Source: JACMNW01 sp031413495 (GTDB lineage Bacteria; Pseudomonadota; Alphaproteobacteria; Rhodobacterales; Rhodobacteraceae). Taken from it: DNA of 10,689 nt. The notes beneath the pieces are model-generated. The model saw nothing but the letters and a program-made list of their open reading frames with translations, had not been told where the DNA came from and ran no database searches. The stretch is from contig JANOFE010000152.1 of NCBI GenBank assembly GCA_031413495.1, forward strand, positions 1-10,689, written 5' to 3'. Position 1 is the first letter of the stretch. Each line of letters opens with the position of its first letter. Positions 6,751-10,689 of the stretch are shown here, piece after piece. Made by a program: the position numbers and the translations under genes.

Positions 6751-7977
6751 ATGACAGCCGCCTCACAGGCCATTGCCGTTACCCAAACTCTCGAGTCGGT
6801 AATGCGCAATGACCGGGGGCGGCTGATCGCTGCCTTGATCGCGCGGTTGCGCGATTTCCAATTGGCCGAAGAGGTGCTGCAAGAAGCGGTTATTTCGGCG
6901 ATGTCGCATTGGGGCAGAACCGGCCTGCCACACTCGCCGCAAGGCTGGCTTTTGCGGGTTGCCTTGCGCAAAGCCATCGACCGCCTGCGCGGGGCCAAAC
7001 GCGATACACGCCGTGCTGCGGAAATGGCGGTGCTGGCCTTGGGTGAAGCAGATGAAACGGACCCCGATATGATCCCGGACCACCGCCTGCGCCTTATTTT
7101 CACCTGCTGCCACCCGGCGCTGGATGCGAAATCGCGTGTGGCGTTGACCCTGCGCACGCTTGGCGGCCTTACCACCCCCGAAATCGCGCGCGCTTTTCTG
7201 GACACTGACACCACCATGGGCGCGCGCCTGACCCGCGCGAAAACCAAGATATCGGCGGCCGGCATTCCCTTCGCCGTGCCCGGCCCGGAACATTGGGCGG
7301 ATCGGCTGAATTCTGTGCTGACCGTGATCTACCTGATTTTCAACGCAGGCTACACCAATGGCCCAACGGCTGACCGTGATCTGTGCGCCGAAGCGATCTT
7401 TCTCGCGCAAATGTTGAACCATTTGCGCAGCGACGAGGCCGAGGCTGAGGGCTGCTTGGCCCTGATCCTGATCACCCACGCCCGCAGAAACGCCCGGACA
7501 GACGGGCAGGGGGCAACCGTGCCACTGGCGGATCAAGACAGGGCCCTTTGGGATGGCCCGATGATTGCAGACGGCCTGACTTTGTTGGATGGTGCCATAG
7601 CGCGAAACGTCGTTGGCCCCTTTCAGATCAAGGCCGCTATCGCCGCCTGCCACGTGCAGGATGCTGGCCCTGACTGGCCACAAATCACCGCACTGTATGG
7701 CAGCCTGCTGCGATTTGAACCCACCCCTGTGGTCGCCCTTAATCATGCGGTCGCCCGTGCCGAAACGGGTGATTTGTCCGGCGCTTTGCTGGAAATGGCA
7801 GGCCTGGCCCCGCAGCTGGGCGATTACCAGCCGTTCCATGCCGCCCGCGCGGATTTGCTGGCACGGTCAGGTCAAACGTCCGAATCAATTGTCGCTTATA
7901 CCCGCGCCATAGCCATAGCGCCGTCTGCAGCAGATGCCGCTTTCCTGACCAAACGCCGCAATCGCCTGATGCTTTGA
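6751..7977 (+). CDS. ECF42-type RNA polymerase sigma factor with TPR-like C-terminal extension
   Basis: 408-residue sigma factor of the COG4941/ECF42 type. Region sigma-2 spans about 12-85 (AEEVLQEAVISAMSHW, then GWLLRVALRKAIDRLR). Sigma-4 spans about 110-168, with FTCCHPALDAKSRVALTLR and an HTH at TTPEIARAFL. Beyond this, about 240 residues form the long helical extension of the group, with VLTVIYLIFNAGY (189-201), PTPVVALNHAVA (325-335) and YQPFHAARADLL (359-370), containing TPR-like repeats. Such proteins have no classical anti-sigma partner; the extension is thought to control activity. It starts 4 bases after the DGPF stop with only a weak GGAA upstream, so translation is probably coupled. 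Its likely target is the promoter before the MAPEG gene. The inducing signal cannot be read from sequence. Confidence 0.93.
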   Translation: MTAASQAIAVTQTLESVMRNDRGRLIAALIARLRDFQLAEEVLQEAVISAMSHWGRTGLPHSPQGWLLRVALRKAIDRLRGAKRDTRRAAEMAVLALGEADETDPDMIPDHRLRLIFTCCHPALDAKSRVALTLRTLGGLTTPEIARAFLDTDTTMGARLTRAKTKISAAGIPFAVPGPEHWADRLNSVLTVIYLIFNAGYTNGPTADRDLCAEAIFLAQMLNHLRSDEAEAEGCLALILITHARRNARTDGQGATVPLADQDRALWDGPMIADGLTLLDGAIARNVVGPFQIKAAIAACHVQDAGPDWPQITALYGSLLRFEPTPVVALNHAVARAETGDLSGALLEMAGLAPQLGDYQPFHAARADLLARSGQTSESIVAYTRAIAIAPSAADAAFLTKRRNRLML

Positions 7978-8006
7978 CAGGCACTCTAACAATTTGACCG
8001 CAAAAC

Positions 8007-8035
8007 AAAAAAAGAGGCCGAGCAAAAGCTCGGCC
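8007..8035 (-). terminator. Strong intrinsic terminator (minus strand)
   Basis: GGCCGAGC (8016-8023) and GCTCGGCC (8028-8035) form a perfect 8-bp stem with a 4-base loop. On the minus strand it is followed by TC and seven T (8013-8007), then G and four more T. On the plus strand no T-run follows, so the stem serves minus-strand transcription, 160 bases beyond the lysR stop, and only weakly the sigma factor gene ending at 7977. Confidence 0.85.
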
Positions 8036-8092
8036 CAAGTCCAACAGGGAGGTATGAAGGTTGCAAGAGAAAATCTCGACTGCTTCCTTCAA
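8007..8092 (-). ncRNA. Candidate trans-acting sRNA with ACCUCCC anti-SD motif
   Basis: Reading the minus strand, an RNA of about 85 nt is predicted. A 5' stem-loop at 8091-8055 pairs TGAAGG with CCTTCA, then GCAG with TTGC, then GAGA with TCTC around a TTT loop. It is followed by an unpaired stretch containing ACCTCCC (8053-8047), complementary to Shine-Dalgarno sequences. The 3' end is a perfect 8-bp GGCCGAGC/GCTCGGCC terminator with T7. A promoter (8098-8126) places +1 right at the base of the first stem. This layout resembles alphaproteobacterial CcsR/'cuckoo' RNAs, two hairpins with an exposed C/U-rich anti-SD segment, though their motif is longer (CCUCCUCCC). No credible protein is encoded on either strand. 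Assignment is by structure only; the 3' end of a longer lysR transcript is the main alternative. Confidence 0.6.
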
Positions 8093-8097
8093 CACGC

Positions 8098-8126
8098 AAG
8101 GTAAGCAGGCAATCTGTTTGGTTCAA
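8098..8126 (-). promoter_or_regulatory. Putative promoter of the sRNA
   Basis: On the minus strand TTGAAC (8126-8121) and TACCTT (8103-8098) are separated by 17 bases. The -35 matches TTGACA at four positions and, as CTTGAAC, also resembles heat-shock (RpoH-type) -35 elements. The -10 is a poor TATAAT match (three of six). The predicted start, about 7 bases on, coincides with the first base of the sRNA 5' stem near 8091, which is the main support. Confidence 0.4.
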
Positions 8127-8133
8127 GCGCTAA

Positions 8134-8153
8134 CATGCTGCAAGTGCAGCATG
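8134..8153. promoter_or_regulatory. Perfect 9-bp palindrome between lysR end and sRNA promoter
   Basis: CATGCTGCA and TGCAGCATG are perfect inverted repeats with a 2-base centre. The palindrome is about 42 bases past the lysR stop and centred about 52 bases upstream of the predicted sRNA start. It may be an activator or repressor site for the sRNA promoter, or a stem-loop at the lysR mRNA end (8-bp stem, ACTT loop), though no U-run follows on that strand. Confidence 0.45.
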
Positions 8154-8194
8154 CCCGTCATGCGTTTTGTGCATACCACCATCCACCACGCCAA

Positions 8195-9088
8195 TCAGAC
8201 CTGTTGTCGCCTGCGATAGGTGAAGATTTCTTCTGTCACGAAATCGCGGAATGCGGAGACCCGCTTTGAATGCCGCAACTCCTCTGGATAGGCCAGAAAT
8301 ACCGGCACATCGGCCGATTCCACATCCGGCAAAACGCGCACCAGATCGGGGAAATCTTCGGTGATGTAATCCGGCAGCACCCCAATTCCCAAATGATTCA
8401 ACACGCCCTGAAGCACGCCAAAATAGTTGTTCACGGTCAGGGTGGATGGAATGTCATGGCTCATCAGTTCCGCCACTAACATTGCCCCCGCCGCCACCTG
8501 CGGTGTGCCTGCATGCTGTGCGATCAACCGGTGCTGGGTGAAATCCGCCATCGTTGCCGGTGTTCCGTTTTCCGCCAGATATTCCGGCGTCGCGTACAGG
8601 CGCATCCGGATGTTCATCAACCGTTTGCGGATCAGGTCGGCTTGGCTGGGTTCTTTCATCCGAATGGCCACATCGGCCTCGCGCATCGGTAGATCAAGCA
8701 CCCGTTCTTCCAGCATCAGATCAATTTTCAGCGCGGGATATTTCTTGTAAAGGGCGGGCAATCTTGGCGCCAGCCACAACGTGCCAAACCCGGTGGTTGT
8801 GGTGACACGCAGCTCGCCAAACACTTCATCTTCCGAATCCCGTATCCGCGCCGCCGCCGCATCCAGCCGCTTGACCATGGCTGTGGTGGCATCAAACAGC
8901 AATTCGCCCTGTTCGGTCAGGATCAGGCCTCGCGCATGGCGATGAAACAGCGTGACGTTCAAACTTTCTTCCAGCGCGCGTATTTGCCGGCTGACGGCGG
9001 ATTGGCTAAGATGCAGCACTTCCCCGGCGTGGGTCAGGCTACCTTTGTCGGCGACCGAGTGAAAAATCCGCAGTTTATCCCAATCCAT
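8195..9088 (-). CDS. LysR-family transcriptional regulator
   Basis: 297-residue LysR-type regulator, normal length. The N-terminal winged helix-turn-helix covers about residues 1-60: LRIFHSVADKGSLTHAGEVL, then LSQSAVSRQIRALEESL and FHRHARGLILTEQG. A linker helix runs to about 88, and the rest is the periplasmic-binding-like effector domain (GELRVTTTTGFGTLWLAP, with DVAIRM near 137 and GIGVLPDY near 237). The effector and target genes cannot be told from sequence. The start is taken as the ATG at 9088; an adjacent in-frame GTG at 9091 has better spacing to AGGA (8 versus 11 bases) and is nearly as likely. It is divergent from the acyltransferase-murI operon, and LysR proteins often control the divergent neighbour, but this is only a possibility here. 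The candidate sRNA follows downstream on the same strand. Confidence 0.95.
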   Translation of the reverse strand: MDWDKLRIFHSVADKGSLTHAGEVLHLSQSAVSRQIRALEESLNVTLFHRHARGLILTEQGELLFDATTAMVKRLDAAAARIRDSEDEVFGELRVTTTTGFGTLWLAPRLPALYKKYPALKIDLMLEERVLDLPMREADVAIRMKEPSQADLIRKRLMNIRMRLYATPEYLAENGTPATMADFTQHRLIAQHAGTPQVAAGAMLVAELMSHDIPSTLTVNNYFGVLQGVLNHLGIGVLPDYITEDFPDLVRVLPDVESADVPVFLAYPEELRHSKRVSAFRDFVTEEIFTYRRRQQV

Positions 9089-9112
9089 CACTGGCCCATT
9101 CCTGAAACTGGC

Positions 9113-9185
9113 AAAACGCTAGCACAAAGTTTGCTCTACTTAGGCGTTTTTCTTTTGATGTAAATGAAAGCTGCCTGAAAACGCC
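9113..9185. repeat. Three AAAACGC elements in alternating orientation
   Basis: AAAACGC (9113-9119), its inverse GGCGTTTT (9143-9150) and AAAACGCC (9178-9185) lie in the 212-base divergent region between lysR and the acyltransferase gene. The second and third form an 8-bp perfect inverted repeat with a 27-base spacer. Their spacing of about 30-35 bases, three helical turns, would suit repeated regulator binding. The remainder of the region (9186-9300) shows no further structure beyond the acyltransferase ribosome binding site. Confidence 0.35.
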
Positions 9186-9300
9186 GCCGAAGCCCCAGGT
9201 AAACAGTCACATATCCTCGGTCTTTGTCGCATCATCGTCATCTTTACTGGCGAAACTGTTGAAATGCGCCTATGTGCGCAGCAACGGATGGGGACCTTGC

Positions 9301-10179
9301 ATGACCAAACGGGATGTAGCACGCGACATCAGCTATGCATCGTCGGCGCAAAGCCGGGGTGGGCGTGCTCTGATCCGGGCATTGGAAAATGTAACAGGGC
9401 GTCTGTCGCTGATCCGTCGTGCGGCGGGGTACGAAGATGACGTCGCCTTGGGTAAAAATTTCTGGGATGTGATCGTGGAACGCTACGGCCTTTCGCTTGA
9501 TGTGATTGGTGGATCGCTGGCCAATATCCCCGCCAATGGCCCATTGGTGCTGATCGCAAATCACCCCTACGGCATTCTGGACGGCCTGATGATGGGCCAT
9601 ATCCTGCACAAAGTGCGTGGCGATTTCCGCATCCTTGCCAATTCAGTGTTCAACCGAGCCGAGGACCTGAACAAAATTCTGCTGCCCATTTCGTTTGATG
9701 AAACCAAAGAAGCGGTCAGGCTGAACCTGCAAACCCGCACCGATGCGCTGTCCTATCTGGGGCAGGGCGGGGCGATTGGCGTGTTTCCGGGCGGCACCGT
9801 TTCCACCTCGGCCAAGCCGTTTTCGCGCCCGATGGACCCCGGCTGGCGCAATTTCACCGCCAAGATGATTGCGAAATCCGATGCAACCGTTGTGCCGATC
9901 TATTTCAGCGGCCACAATTCGCGGCTGTTTCAACTGGCCAGCCATATGCATTCCAACCTCCGGCTTGGCCTGCTGATAAAGGAATTCCACGCCCGCATAG
10001 ATGAACCTGTGCAATTGGTGGTGGGCGAACCCATCGCCTCGACGCAACTGGCCCCCTACAAATCCGATCCAAAGGCCATGATGGAATATCTGCGCAAAGC
10101 CACCTACGCCCTTTCGCCGACACCGCTTAAATCCTATGCTCTGGGATATGAGTTCGAGGCAAAGTATAAAACCCGCTAA
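9301..10179 (+). CDS. Lysophospholipid acyltransferase family protein
   Basis: 292-residue PlsC-superfamily (LPLAT) acyltransferase, expected to move an acyl chain onto a lysophospholipid or related lipid at the inner membrane. The acceptor is not determinable. The active-site block is NHPYGILDG, with His87-88 region and Asp94; spacing is H-x5-D, not the textbook H-x4-D. The second block is FPGGTVST (162-169), in place of the common FPEGTRS, followed by VVPIYFSGHNSRLF near 197-210. No clear transmembrane helix is seen, suggesting peripheral association. The start is the ATG at 9301, with GGGGA 6 bases upstream; a TTG at 9259 is possible but has no good site. murI begins 18 bases after its stop, implying one transcript for a membrane lipid enzyme and a cell wall enzyme. 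Confidence 0.9.
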   Translation: MTKRDVARDISYASSAQSRGGRALIRALENVTGRLSLIRRAAGYEDDVALGKNFWDVIVERYGLSLDVIGGSLANIPANGPLVLIANHPYGILDGLMMGHILHKVRGDFRILANSVFNRAEDLNKILLPISFDETKEAVRLNLQTRTDALSYLGQGGAIGVFPGGTVSTSAKPFSRPMDPGWRNFTAKMIAKSDATVVPIYFSGHNSRLFQLASHMHSNLRLGLLIKEFHARIDEPVQLVVGEPIASTQLAPYKSDPKAMMEYLRKATYALSPTPLKSYALGYEFEAKYKTR

Positions 10180-10197
10180 CGGGTGCATGAGGGCAGC

Positions 10198-10689
10198 ATG
10201 GCAGTAGGCATATTCGATTCTGGTTTGGGCGGGCTAACCGTGCTAGACGCCGTCGCCAAGAAACTGCCTTCCGTGCCCTTCGTCTACCTTGGCGACAACG
10301 CCCATGCCCCCTACGGCGTGCGAACCTCTGATGATATTTTCAACCTGACGGTCGCCGCCACTGAACGGCTTTGGGATGAAGGCTGCGATCTGGTGATCCT
10401 TGCCTGCAACACCGCCTCTGCCGCCGCCCTGAAACGGATGCAAGAAACTTGGGTGCCTGCGCATAAGCGCGTTTTGGGTGTGATTGTGCCGATGATCGAA
10501 GCGCTGACCGAACGCCAATGGGGCGACAATTCCCCGCCGCGCGAAGTCGATATGAAACATGTGGCGCTGTTTGCCACCCCTGCCACTGTTGCATCACGCG
10601 CGTTTCAACGTGAACTCGCCTTTCGCGCCATTGGCGTAGATGTCGAAGCGCAACCCTGCGGCGGTGTGGTCGATGCTATCGAGCAGGGC
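10198..10689 (+). CDS. murI: Glutamate racemase MurI (N-terminal part, cut by window edge)
   Basis: Cofactor-independent racemase making D-glutamate for peptidoglycan. 164 residues are present, of about 265-270 expected. Visible are GIFDSGLGGLTV at 4-15 with Asp7-Ser8, GDNAHAPYG at 32-40, and ACNTASAAAL around the catalytic Cys70; the second catalytic cysteine (GCTHYP block) lies beyond the right edge. Compared with typical MurI, the segment between VPMIEA (97-102) and VALFATPATV (122 on) is longer, containing TERQWGDNSPPREV, probably a lineage feature. The ATG at 10198 has GAGGG a few bases upstream. It follows the acyltransferase gene by 18 bases on the same strand. Confidence 0.95.
   Translation, partial: MAVGIFDSGLGGLTVLDAVAKKLPSVPFVYLGDNAHAPYGVRTSDDIFNLTVAATERLWDEGCDLVILACNTASAAALKRMQETWVPAHKRVLGVIVPMIEALTERQWGDNSPPREVDMKHVALFATPATVASRAFQRELAFRAIGVDVEAQPCGGVVDAIEQG

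Noticed and set aside
6763..7839. Long minus-strand open frame (358 codons) opposite the sigma factor gene
   Set aside because: Its sequence is the antisense shadow of a gene with clear sigma-2, sigma-4 and TPR-like motifs; no ribosome site or family resemblance.
8054..8104. 16-codon plus-strand ORF (MKVARENLDCFLQHAR) after GGGAGG
   Set aside because: The purine run sits one base from the ATG, far too close for initiation, and is better explained as the complement of the sRNA ACCUCCC segment and stem.
1..10689. Mobile element, defence system or CRISPR array
   Set aside because: No transposase, integrase, toxin-antitoxin, nuclease or regularly spaced repeat was found; codon use and gene content look uniform and chromosomal.

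Overview
This window looks like core chromosome of an alphaproteobacterium, most likely Rhodobacterales (Roseobacter/Rhodobacter type). That placement is an inference from protein character and gene order: purL-bolA-grxD, a coiled-coil gene overlapping zapA, and the sequence style of the transketolase, LysR regulator and glutamate racemase. No database search was possible. I see no transposase, integrase, phage gene, tRNA, rRNA or CRISPR array. Both ends are cut inside genes (tkt at the left, murI at the right).

Layout. Positions 1-1391 (minus): N-terminal two thirds of transketolase with a TTG start. Positions 1599-2759 (plus): a compact three-gene operon with overlapping stops and starts. 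It encodes a coiled-coil protein (a ZauP-like ZapA partner by position), the Z-ring protein ZapA, and a small exported MliC/PliC-type lysozyme inhibitor. A hairpin at 2760-2784 separates it from the convergent minus-strand block 5730-2791: purL, bolA (IbaG-like) and the CGFS monothiol glutaredoxin grxD. BolA and the glutaredoxin are known partners in [2Fe-2S] and iron homeostasis.

Positions 5949-7977 (plus): a MAPEG-family membrane protein, a YCII/DGPF protein and an ECF sigma factor with a long C-terminal TPR-like extension (ECF42 type), apparently one operon. A TGTCGA-N17-CGTC element upstream of its first gene matches what I recall of the ECF42 target promoter, which suggests autoregulation. 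A perfect 9-bp dyad overlaps its -35.

Positions 7978-8194 hold the most interesting non-coding signal. The minus strand carries a coherent small-RNA gene: a 35/-10 pair, a 5' stem-loop, an exposed ACCUCCC anti-Shine-Dalgarno stretch and a strong intrinsic terminator (about 85 nt). It resembles the CcsR/'cuckoo' class of alphaproteobacterial sRNAs. A perfect 9-bp palindrome lies just upstream of its promoter.

Positions 8195-9088 (minus): a LysR-type regulator. It is divergent from 9301-10689 (plus), which holds a lysophospholipid acyltransferase followed 18 bp later by glutamate racemase murI (partial), linking membrane lipid and peptidoglycan precursor supply. No gene-free stretch exceeds about 220 bases.
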